From: Actinomycetes bacterium
GTDB lineage: Bacteria; Actinomycetota; Acidimicrobiia; Acidimicrobiales; Microtrichaceae
Reading direction: 5' to 3'
NCBI GenBank assembly: GCA_023423475.1
Contig: JAFAFN010000045.1
Span: 1 to 7,378, forward strand
Length of the DNA: 7,378 bases
Of the stretch, positions 1 through 5,357 are shown in pieces. The translations under genes were made by a program, and so were the position numbers. The notes beneath the pieces were generated by a model. It was not told the DNA's origin. It made no database searches and saw only the letters and a list, made by a program, of their open reading frames with translations. Each line of letters opens with the position of its first letter. Positions within the stretch are counted from its first letter, which is position 1.

Positions 1-635
1 GTGATCGACATGTCGTGCACCATCGGCGAACCGGGTGCGTCGATGTCCTGACGGTGGCGGACCCTGGCATCCGGTCCGATCACCACGTACTCGATGACGT
101 CGGGGCGGGCCCAGTAGTAGTTCGCCAGGTGCAGCTCGCCGGTCGCCGGGTCGACCTTGGGATGCGCGGTCGCTCCGTACGGCAGGGTCCCGTCCAGATC
201 GGTGCGACCGATCGTGGCGAGCTCGGCATCGAGCTCGACCGGCTTGGGGCCCGCCTCGACGATCGCGAAGCAGCGGCCGGCGAGACCGATCACGTTGGTG
301 TTCGCCGCGAAGTCCGCACCGTCGGTCGAAGGGCCGCCCGGGTCCTGCTCGCCGAGTCGGGTCACGATGTCGCCGCTGCGGACCCAGCGGTTCCGGTACC
401 ACTCCGCACGTCCGTCGCGGAGACGGATCCCGTGCACCATGCCGGCACCCGTGAACCAGTGATAGGTCGCGGGGTCGGCGTCGATCGGGTTGGGGCCGTT
501 GCGCAGGTACCGCCCGTCGAGCGAGTCGGGCAGCTCGCCGCTCACCTCGAGGTCGAACGCGGTCACCTCGACGTCGACCGGTGCGAAGTTCCCCTCGAGG
601 TACGGATTGCCCACGGGGTCAGGAGCGATCGCCAT
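1..635 (-). CDS. Carotenoid oxygenase (RPE65/CCD family), N-terminal part, truncated by window edge
   Basis: Only the first 211 codons are inside the window; the reading frame is still open at base 1. The translation has the family's N-terminal signature: EGNFAPV (residues 14-20), LDGRYLRNGPNP (39-50) and YHWFTGAGMVHGIRL (58-72), followed by TAHPKVDPATGEL (156-168) and PMVHDMSI (204-211). Members are cytosolic or membrane-associated non-haem Fe(II) enzymes that cleave alkene double bonds of carotenoids, apocarotenoids or stilbenoids with O2. Four His residues hold the iron; His158 and His207 fit the first two, and the other two should lie beyond the edge. Family members are usually about 450-550 residues, so less than half is seen. 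The ATG at 635 is chosen because it is preceded by a GTGAGGGA ribosome-binding site. The gene lies 44 bases downstream of the DUF3499 gene and may share its transcript. The substrate cannot be told from this part. Confidence 0.93.
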   Translation of the reverse strand, partial: MAIAPDPVGNPYLEGNFAPVDVEVTAFDLEVSGELPDSLDGRYLRNGPNPIDADPATYHWFTGAGMVHGIRLRDGRAEWYRNRWVRSGDIVTRLGEQDPGGPSTDGADFAANTNVIGLAGRCFAIVEAGPKPVELDAELATIGRTDLDGTLPYGATAHPKVDPATGELHLANYYWARPDVIEYVVIGPDARVRHRQDIDAPGSPMVHDMSI

Positions 636-640
636 GGTGT

Positions 641-648
641 TCCCTCAC
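641..648 (-). promoter_or_regulatory. Ribosome binding site of the carotenoid oxygenase gene
   Basis: On the minus strand GTGAGGGA is followed by five bases (ACACC) and the ATG at 635. This is one of the clearer Shine-Dalgarno matches in the window and fixes the start. It fits a gene internal to an operon, in contrast to the DUF3499 gene upstream, which has none. Confidence 0.6.
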
Positions 649-679
649 TTCTCGCCGGTTCGGTTCGTGTCGGTGCTGG

Positions 680-1282
680 TCAGTCGTCGGTGCTGGTCTG
701 GGTGAGCACCGATCGCTGCGGCCCGGTCTGGCGGAACGCCCGGGCGAGCAGCGGCGAGGTCGCCTGCAACGACGGCAGCTCGTCGTCCGGCTCGTCCGGT
801 TCCGCCGCAAGGGGCTCCTCGACCGCGGCCGGCTCGACCGCAGCCGGTTCGACCGATTCGGGCTCATCGACCGCCGCCGGCGCGTCGACGGGCTCGTCGT
901 CGGGGTCGACCACCACGAGATGGGGGGCGACGACGACCTCGATCGGCGCCTCGGAGAGGTCCGCAGCGATCTCGTCGAACAGGTTCCTGGTGTCGTCGGG
1001 CTCGGCGCGTCGAGCACGTCGCCGGCGCGGAGCGTCGGCCGTGACCGCCTCGGCAGGGACGACGACGTCCGCGACGAAGAGCGCCGGTGCGTCCGCCCGT
1101 CGGTCGCTCAGCATCCAGCCCCGCGGCACCGTCAGGCGCTCGGCGTGCAGGTCGCAGATCTCCTGCGCCCGCCCCGACCGATCCGGCAGCTGGTCGAGCC
1201 AGACCTGGCAGGTCACGGTGTCGTAGGCGAGGCGCGCACGTGCGGGACGATCGCACCCAGGACGCACGCAGACCCTGTCCAT
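680..1282 (-). CDS. DUF3499 family protein with putative zinc site and long acidic C-terminal tail
   Basis: 200 residues. The first ~58 residues match the DUF3499 pattern known from Actinomycetota: CVRPGC near the N-terminus (Cys5, Cys10), then CDLHAERLTVPRGW (43-56). Cys5, Cys10, Cys43 and His46 could bind a zinc ion; that is inference, and the molecular function of the family is unknown to me. Residues 85-92 are strongly basic (PRRRRARR). From about residue 95 the chain is Asp/Glu/Pro/Ala-rich and probably disordered, with a pentapeptide repeat (140-154). A separate segment with hydrophobic residues, LPSLQATSPLLARAF (169-183), lies near the end. The ATG at 1282 lies 9 bases after the stop of the SDR gene and has no Shine-Dalgarno; TAGCCT lies exactly six bases before it, suggesting a leaderless transcript. 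From memory, family members often sit near a phosphomannomutase gene, which is not seen here. Confidence 0.88.
   Translation of the reverse strand: MDRVCVRPGCDRPARARLAYDTVTCQVWLDQLPDRSGRAQEICDLHAERLTVPRGWMLSDRRADAPALFVADVVVPAEAVTADAPRRRRARRAEPDDTRNLFDEIAADLSEAPIEVVVAPHLVVVDPDDEPVDAPAAVDEPESVEPAAVEPAAVEEPLAAEPDEPDDELPSLQATSPLLARAFRQTGPQRSVLTQTSTDD
821..865 (-). repeat. Three tandem 15-bp units encoding EP(A/E)(A/S)V in the DUF3499 tail
   Basis: Three adjacent 15-base units (821-835, 836-850, 851-865) differ at a few bases and encode EPAAV, EPAAV and EPESV, residues 140-154 of the DUF3499 protein. They keep the reading frame and probably arose by local duplication in a low-complexity acidic linker. 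A related DAPAAV lies just before (133-138). Confidence 0.7.
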
Positions 1283-1288
1283 GGCAGG

Positions 1289-1294
1289 AGGCTA
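1289..1294 (-). promoter_or_regulatory. Possible -10 element for leaderless transcription of the DUF3499 gene
   Basis: Minus-strand TAGCCT fits TAnnnT and ends exactly six bases before the ATG at 1282. With no Shine-Dalgarno (the sequence between is CCTGCC), transcription starting at the ATG would explain how the gene is translated. The first three bases of the element are also the TAG stop of the SDR gene. No convincing -35 is seen. Translational coupling to the SDR gene is the alternative. Confidence 0.4.
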
Positions 1295-2089
1295 CCGCCG
1301 CGCCGAGCGCGAAGGGTGGGCCGTCGAACGCACCGAGAACGCGGTGACGTCGAGCCGCGGCGTGGCGAGTGCATCGATGACCTGCGCGGCGAGCGACTCG
1401 AGCACCGTGTCGCCGTCCTCGCCGGACGGCAGCTCGACCTCGGCGTCCACGGTCAGGACCCGCACGCCCGATGGCGTGACCTCGACCCGGAGCTGATCGG
1501 CGAACGCGACGAGTGCCGCGGTCGAGATCGCGTGGTGGGCGTCGCCCCCACGGAGGTCGACGAGCAGATCAGGTCGGGACGTCGACGCGAAGAACACGAC
1601 CTGACCGCTCGCGGCGGACAACGACGGCAGGAGTCGTTGGGTCAGCAGATAGGGCCCGCGGACGTTCAGCAGGTAGTGCTCGTCCAGGCTCTCGACGTCC
1701 CCGTCGAGCACCGTCGCGGACGATCGCACCCCTGCAGCGTGCACGAGCAGGTCGACCGGCGCACCGATGCGCTCGACGAAGTCCGCGGCGTCGCCGACGT
1801 CCTCGGCGTTCGCGAGGTCGCACCGCAGCACGGCGGTCGCGCCGCCGCAGCTGCGCGCCGTCGATCGCAGGTCGGCGAGCGAGCGCCCGATGAGGCAGAC
1901 CCTGGCACCCCTGCGCACCAGCTCGGCGGCCACCGTGGCGCCGAGCAGGCCCGTCGCACCGGTCACGACGGCGAGCCGGCCCTCCAGGGACCCGTCCGGG
2001 TCCATCCCGGCGTGCCGGGCACCCGAGGTCCCGGCGTCGCCTGCGCCGAAGATCGGACGCGGCGGGTCGACGAACGGCGATGACGTCAC
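1292..2089 (-). CDS. Short-chain dehydrogenase/reductase-like protein lacking the catalytic Tyr-Lys pair
   Basis: 265 residues from the GTG at 2089. A Rossmann fold of the SDR family is clear: TGATGLLG (43-50) for the dinucleotide, GRS (68-70, suggesting NADP preference), CDLAN (90-94), HAAGV (117-121, the NNAG position) and LLNVRGPYLLTQRLLP (140-155) with the structural Asn142. The active site is abnormal: the usual YxxxK reads HAIST (186-190), so Tyr is His and Lys is Thr, and the usual PG motif after beta 6 reads VDAEVELP (214-221). A Ser is present (FFASTS, 166-171). Classical SDR oxidoreductase chemistry is therefore unlikely; it may bind a nucleotide for a regulatory or structural role. 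The GTG is chosen for its GGAGGAG ribosome-binding site; Met29 at 2005 is the alternative start and would remove a Pro/Gly-rich leader that precedes the Rossmann core. It lies 106 bases after the EEP gene. Confidence 0.85.
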   Translation of the reverse strand: MTSSPFVDPPRPIFGAGDAGTSGARHAGMDPDGSLEGRLAVVTGATGLLGATVAAELVRRGARVCLIGRSLADLRSTARSCGGATAVLRCDLANAEDVGDAADFVERIGAPVDLLVHAAGVRSSATVLDGDVESLDEHYLLNVRGPYLLTQRLLPSLSAASGQVVFFASTSRPDLLVDLRGGDAHHAISTAALVAFADQLRVEVTPSGVRVLTVDAEVELPSGEDGDTVLESLAAQVIDALATPRLDVTAFSVRSTAHPSRSARR

Positions 2090-2098
2090 GTCGTCGTG

Positions 2099-2105
2099 CT
2101 CCTCC
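2099..2105 (-). promoter_or_regulatory. Ribosome binding site deciding the GTG start of the SDR-like gene
   Basis: Minus-strand GGAGGAG is followed by nine bases (CACGACGAC) and the GTG at 2089. It is the strongest Shine-Dalgarno match in the window and supports a start 28 codons upstream of the first in-frame ATG at 2005, which has only GC-rich sequence before it. Confidence 0.55.
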
Positions 2106-2137
2106 ACCTGCGACTCCACCTCGGCCCGGGGCGTTCC

Positions 2138-2155
2138 GGCCACGGGGTCGTGGCC
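2138..2155 (-). terminator. GC hairpin between EEP and SDR-like genes, possible weak terminator
   Basis: A perfect 7-bp stem (GGCCACG with CGTGGCC) closes a 4-base loop, about 40 bases beyond the EEP stop codon in the minus direction. No T-run follows, so it is not a classical intrinsic terminator; U-tract-free hairpins are discussed as terminators or processing signals in high-GC actinobacteria. It might instead protect the 3' end of the EEP message or attenuate the downstream genes. Confidence 0.35.
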
Positions 2156-2195
2156 ATCAGGTGCCCCATCGGCAGGGACGGAGCGGAGATGAGGG

Positions 2196-2918
2196 TCACG
2201 GGGTGACCTCGACGTCCGCGACCAGCGCCCGGTGGTCGCCGACGGGCAGTCGGACCGTCCTGACCGGTGGGCCACCCGGGACCGGCGCCACCACGGCGAA
2301 CCCGCTCACCGCCAACCAGTCGATCTCGATGCGCGGCGCACCCGAGGGGAAGGTGGCTCCCGAGCGCAACGGTTCGAGCCCCGCATCGTCGAGCCGGGGC
2401 AGCACGGCCTCGGGGCGGAGGTTGAGGTCGCCGGCGAGCACCCAGGGCCGGGGCCAGCGAGCGAGCTCGACGAGCAGCGCGTCGAGCTGGACCTCGGCCT
2501 CGCCGGGCGCACCGCCGGACCTGCTCTGCAGGTGCGTCGATGCCACCGTGAGCTCCGTGCCGCCGACCGACACCGTCGCCAGCGCCGCGACCCGAGCCGC
2601 GCCGCGACCCGGGAGACGCAGCGTGCGCGCGGAGCGCGTGACACCCCGCACCACGAGGGCGACGCCGTCGTGGCCAGTGACGAGCACACGACGCGCGGCG
2701 GAGAAGTGGACCGTCGATGCGCCGCCGGCGAGGGCCGCCTGCGCCGGCTGGTCCCGCCACCACGACCGAGCGACACGTCGGTCGATCTCCTGGAGCGCGA
2801 GCACGTCCGCGTCCAACGCCCTGACCGAGGCGGCGAAGCCGGCGCCGTCCGCGAACTGCGCGCCGAGGCCCGGTCGGTCCGGTGCCCCGTGACGGCAGTT
2901 GAAGGTGGCGAGACGCAC
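2196..2918 (-). CDS. Endonuclease/exonuclease/phosphatase (EEP) family metal-dependent hydrolase
   Basis: 240 residues from GTG at 2918. All EEP signature segments are present in order: LATFNCRHG (3-11, Asn7), LALQEID (40-46, Glu44 metal ligand), STHLQ (127-131, His129), AGDLNLRP (162-169, Asp164 and Asn166), IDWLAVSG (199-206, Asp200) and VGDHRALVADVEV (226-238, Asp228-His229 catalytic pair). The family cuts phosphodiester or phosphomonoester bonds in DNA, RNA, lipids or sugars with Mg2+. The specific substrate cannot be read from the sequence. There is no signal peptide, so it is expected in the cytoplasm. It is compact, little more than the catalytic domain. A TTG at 2942 would add eight residues and follows an in-frame stop almost directly, so the start must be one of these two; GTG is preferred because it is a commoner start codon and a -10-like AATCCT lies six bases before it. 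It is divergent from the SpoIID gene. Confidence 0.9.
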   Translation of the reverse strand: MRLATFNCRHGAPDRPGLGAQFADGAGFAASVRALDADVLALQEIDRRVARSWWRDQPAQAALAGGASTVHFSAARRVLVTGHDGVALVVRGVTRSARTLRLPGRGAARVAALATVSVGGTELTVASTHLQSRSGGAPGEAEVQLDALLVELARWPRPWVLAGDLNLRPEAVLPRLDDAGLEPLRSGATFPSGAPRIEIDWLAVSGFAVVAPVPGGPPVRTVRLPVGDHRALVADVEVTP

Positions 2919-2924
2919 GTCACC

Positions 2925-2930
2925 AGGATT
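2925..2930 (-). promoter_or_regulatory. Possible extended -10 element for leaderless EEP transcription
   Basis: Minus-strand TGC-AATCCT resembles an extended -10 (TGn plus nAnnnT) and ends six bases before the GTG at 2918. No -35 at usual spacing is visible. The match is partial, and the claim rests mainly on the same spacing seen at other genes in the window. Confidence 0.25.
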
Positions 2931-2953
2931 GCAGTCGAACAACGTTCAAGTGC

Positions 2954-4198
2954 GTGACCCACCACTCCGATCCTCTGCAGGTGACCTCACCGCGCCCGTC
3001 CGATCCCATCACCGTCGCGTCACCAGCCCGCCGCCGGAGGGTGGGCACGCTCCTCGGGCTGCTCGGACTCGTCGCCGTGATCGCCGTCGGCTGTCAGGTC
3101 CCCGCCCCGCCACCCCGTCCGGTGGTCACCCCCGCGGCGGACAGCTTCACCTTCACCGGCTCGGGCTGGGGTCACGGCGTCGGGATGAGCCAGTGGGGCG
3201 CCCGCGGCATGGCCGAGCAGGGCAACAACTACGAGCAGATCCTGCGCTACTACTACTCCGGCGCCGCGGTCGCGACCCGCACCTCGAGCAACGACCTGCG
3301 TGTCCTGTCCTCCGCGACGCAGACCACGGTGAGCCTGACCGCGGTGGGTGGGGCGGTCCGGGTCGGATCGCTCGGCACGATCCCCGCCGGCGGCACCGCG
3401 ACGCTGCGTCGCTCCGGTTCGAACATCGTCGCGAGCGGCGCGGTCACCGGCACCGTCGCCAACTCGGTCGCGGTCACGTATCCGAACTCCTCGGTCCGCA
3501 TCGCGACGCCGGGCTACACGTACCGCTACGGCTCGGTCACGGTGAAGCTCGACACCACCGGGCTCCGGGTCATCGTGGGCGGGCTGTCCATGCAGCACTA
3601 CCTGTACGGCCTCGGCGAGATGTCGTCGTCCTGGCCGATGGAGGCGATCAAGGCCCAGGCGACCGCCAGCAGGACCTTCGCCCAGAAGCGCCGCGACGCA
3701 CGCACCACCGCCGACTTCGACCTGTACGGCTCGGTCATCCACCAGGCCTACACGGGCACCAAGTTCGAGGACACCCGCTGGCGCAGCGCGGTCGACTCGA
3801 CCGCGAACCGGGTCATCACCCACAACGGCGCGTTGATCGAGGCGCTGTACTCCGCGTCGTCGGGTGGTCACACCGAGAACAGCGAGATCGTCTGGGTGTC
3901 GCCGCTGCCCTACCTGCGGGGCAAGGACGACCCGTTCGACGCGGTCGCGTCGAACCCCCACAACTCGTGGAGCCGCACCTACACCGGCCGTCAGCTCGGC
4001 ACCTGGTTCGGCCTCGGCACGGTGACGTCGGTCCAGATCCTGGGCAACACCGGCACATCCGGCCGCGTCGACAAGGCCACCATCCGCCTGACCGGCACCG
4101 GCGGCACCAGGGACGTGAGCGGACCCAGCTTCCGCTCCACGGTGAACGCCAACTCGCCGGGCGCCGTGCTGATGTCGACCAAGTTCATCGTCAAGTAG
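2954..4198 (+). CDS. SpoIID/LytB domain-containing lipoprotein
   Basis: 414 residues. A basic stretch (ARRRR, 25-29), a hydrophobic segment (31-46) and a lipobox-like AVGC (Cys47), followed by a Pro-rich linker, predict export and lipid anchoring on the outer face of the membrane. The mature part begins with TGSGWGHGVGMSQWGARGMA (68-87), then a beta-rich stretch, then the catalytic region YLYGLGEMSSSWPMEAIKAQ (216-235) with Glu222 at the position of the catalytic acid of SpoIID, followed by SRTFAQK, YSASSGGHTENS (299-310) and PYLRGKDDPFD (319-329). B. subtilis SpoIID is a lytic transglycosylase on denuded glycan; LytB homologues modify amidase activity. A cell-wall role is therefore likely, without any link to sporulation here. 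The GTG at 2954 has no ribosome-binding site; GTG 2981 (residue 10) is an equally possible start, with GATCCT six bases before it. The gene ends before a hairpin. Confidence 0.9.
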   Translation: MTHHSDPLQVTSPRPSDPITVASPARRRRVGTLLGLLGLVAVIAVGCQVPAPPPRPVVTPAADSFTFTGSGWGHGVGMSQWGARGMAEQGNNYEQILRYYYSGAAVATRTSSNDLRVLSSATQTTVSLTAVGGAVRVGSLGTIPAGGTATLRRSGSNIVASGAVTGTVANSVAVTYPNSSVRIATPGYTYRYGSVTVKLDTTGLRVIVGGLSMQHYLYGLGEMSSSWPMEAIKAQATASRTFAQKRRDARTTADFDLYGSVIHQAYTGTKFEDTRWRSAVDSTANRVITHNGALIEALYSASSGGHTENSEIVWVSPLPYLRGKDDPFDAVASNPHNSWSRTYTGRQLGTWFGLGTVTSVQILGNTGTSGRVDKATIRLTGTGGTRDVSGPSFRSTVNANSPGAVLMSTKFIVK

Positions 4199-4205
4199 GT
4201 CCACT

Positions 4206-4230
4206 CCGCCCGACGCCGCTCGACGGGCGG
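4206..4230 (+). terminator. GC hairpin after the SpoIID gene, probable weak terminator
   Basis: CCGCCCG and CGGGCGG pair perfectly (7 bp) around an 11-base loop, starting 8 bases after the TAG stop of the SpoIID gene. Only two T residues follow, so termination by the classical U-tract mechanism is unlikely to be strong. Its position between the SpoIID stop and the next gene's putative promoter fits a transcript boundary. Confidence 0.4.
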
Positions 4231-4231
4231 T

Positions 4232-4237
4232 TACGGT
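4232..4237 (+). promoter_or_regulatory. Possible -10 element for leaderless aminotransferase transcript
   Basis: TACGGT fits TAnnnT and ends six bases before the ATG at 4244, the spacing expected when transcription begins at the start codon. The bases between (CCGGAC) contain no Shine-Dalgarno, and the gene is separated from its upstream neighbour by a hairpin, so it needs some start signal of its own. A good -35 is not visible. Confidence 0.45.
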
Positions 4238-4243
4238 CCGGAC

Positions 4244-5353
4244 ATGGACTACCGACGTCTGCCGATCGAGATCGAGTCACCCGAGGAACGGGGCTACGGC
4301 TCGATCCGCTGCAACCTCACCGAGAGCTCCGTCACCGACGCGACGCTCGAGGACTACGGGGTCGACCTGAGCGGGCTGACCATGGCCTACGGCGACCACC
4401 GCGGGCTGCCCGAGCTCCGGGCGGCGATCGCGGCGGACGCCGAGGGCTGCGGACCCGACGACGTGCTGTGCGCTCCCGGCGCGGCCGCGGCGCTGTTCTT
4501 CGTCGCCACCTCGGTGCTGCGAGCCGGTGACCACGCGCTGATCGAGCACACGAACTACTCGACGAACCTCGAAACCCCGCGGCTGATCGGCGCCGAGGTC
4601 GAGCCCATCGACCTGCACATCGCCGACGGCTTCCGACTCGACGTCGACCGGGTCGCGTCGATGGTGCGACCCGCCACCCGACTCATCTCGGTGACCGCGC
4701 CGCACAACCCGACCGGTGTCGACCTGCACCTCGAGGACCTGCACGCGCTGGTCGAGCTCGCCGAGTCGAACGGCTGCTGGCTGCTCGTCGACGAGACCTA
4801 TCGCGAGATGGCTCGACCGGCTCCGCTCCCGGTCGCCGCGTCGTTGTCGCCACGGGCGATCAGTGTGAGCTCGATGTCGAAGACCTACGGGCTGCCAGGG
4901 CTCCGACTCGGCTGGGTGCTCAACCGTGACCCCGAGCTCGCCGAGACGCTGCTGGCGGCCAAGGAGCAGATCGTCATCTGCGGGTCGACGCTCGACGAGG
5001 CTGCATCGGCCCAGGTCCTGGCACGACGCGACGAGCACCTGCCGCGCCTGCGGGCCGAGATCGAGCGGCGCGCCACGATCGTCACCGACTGGCTCGCGGG
5101 GCAGGGCGGCTGGCTCGAGTGGGTCGAGCCGACCGGGGGTGTCGTGTGCTTCCCCCGGGTGCGTGAGGAGGTCATCGCCGACATGGACCGCTTCTACGAG
5201 GTCCTCAACGGCGAGTTCGGCACGTTCGTGGGCGAGGGTCACTGGTTCGACACCACCCGGCACCACTTCCGACTCGGCTACGGCTGGCCGCCGGTCGACG
5301 AGCTCGAGGAGGGACTTCGGGCGCTCACCGCGACCGCCGATCTCCTACGGTGA
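4244..5353 (+). CDS. PLP-dependent aminotransferase, class I/II (fold type I)
   Basis: 369 residues, a usual length. It has the full set of fold-type I aminotransferase markers: YGDHRGLPELRAAIA (49-63), CAPGAAAALFFV near the cofactor phosphate site (76-87), TAPHNPTG (151-158, Asn155 contacting the pyridine ring region), LVDETYREM (181-189, Asp183 to the ring nitrogen, Tyr186), SSMSKTYGLPGLRLGW (209-224, Lys213 forming the Schiff base) and HFRLGYG (341-347, Arg343 in the place of the carboxylate-binding Arg). It should be a cytosolic enzyme moving an amino group between an amino acid and a 2-oxo acid, or a related PLP reaction. The substrate is not evident. The ATG at 4244 has no ribosome-binding site but a TAnnnT six bases upstream. 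The stop lies four bases before the CMD-like gene, so the two are almost surely co-transcribed and may act in one catabolic or biosynthetic route. Confidence 0.93.
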   Translation: MDYRRLPIEIESPEERGYGSIRCNLTESSVTDATLEDYGVDLSGLTMAYGDHRGLPELRAAIAADAEGCGPDDVLCAPGAAAALFFVATSVLRAGDHALIEHTNYSTNLETPRLIGAEVEPIDLHIADGFRLDVDRVASMVRPATRLISVTAPHNPTGVDLHLEDLHALVELAESNGCWLLVDETYREMARPAPLPVAASLSPRAISVSSMSKTYGLPGLRLGWVLNRDPELAETLLAAKEQIVICGSTLDEAASAQVLARRDEHLPRLRAEIERRATIVTDWLAGQGGWLEWVEPTGGVVCFPRVREEVIADMDRFYEVLNGEFGTFVGEGHWFDTTRHHFRLGYGWPPVDELEEGLRALTATADLLR

Positions 5354-5354
5354 G
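5346..5354 (+). promoter_or_regulatory. Start signals of the CMD-like gene: GGTGA ribosome binding site overlapping TACGGT
   Basis: GGTGA at 5349-5353 can pair with the 16S rRNA tail and lies four bases before the ATG at 5358; it overlaps the TGA stop of the aminotransferase gene, which fits translational coupling. TACGGT at 5346-5351 also ends six bases before the ATG, so an extra leaderless promoter is conceivable. The coupling reading is the simpler one. Confidence 0.4.
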
Positions 5355-5357
5355 CCC

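Noticed and set aside
581..2083. 500-codon plus-strand open frame opposite the carotenoid oxygenase start, DUF3499 and SDR-like genes
   Set aside because: Its translation is Arg-rich and low in complexity with no recognisable domain, while the opposite strand holds DUF3499 and SDR genes with clear motifs. Long antisense open frames are expected at this GC content.
3020..4204. 394-codon minus-strand open frame opposite the SpoIID gene
   Set aside because: Composition is typical of antisense GC-rich frames (Arg, Gly, Asp, Val) and no domain is visible; the sense strand fully explains the region.
2899..4530. 543-codon plus-strand open frame overlapping the SpoIID gene and the aminotransferase start
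   Set aside because: It is an out-of-frame, Arg/His/Pro-rich shadow crossing two genes with strong family motifs.
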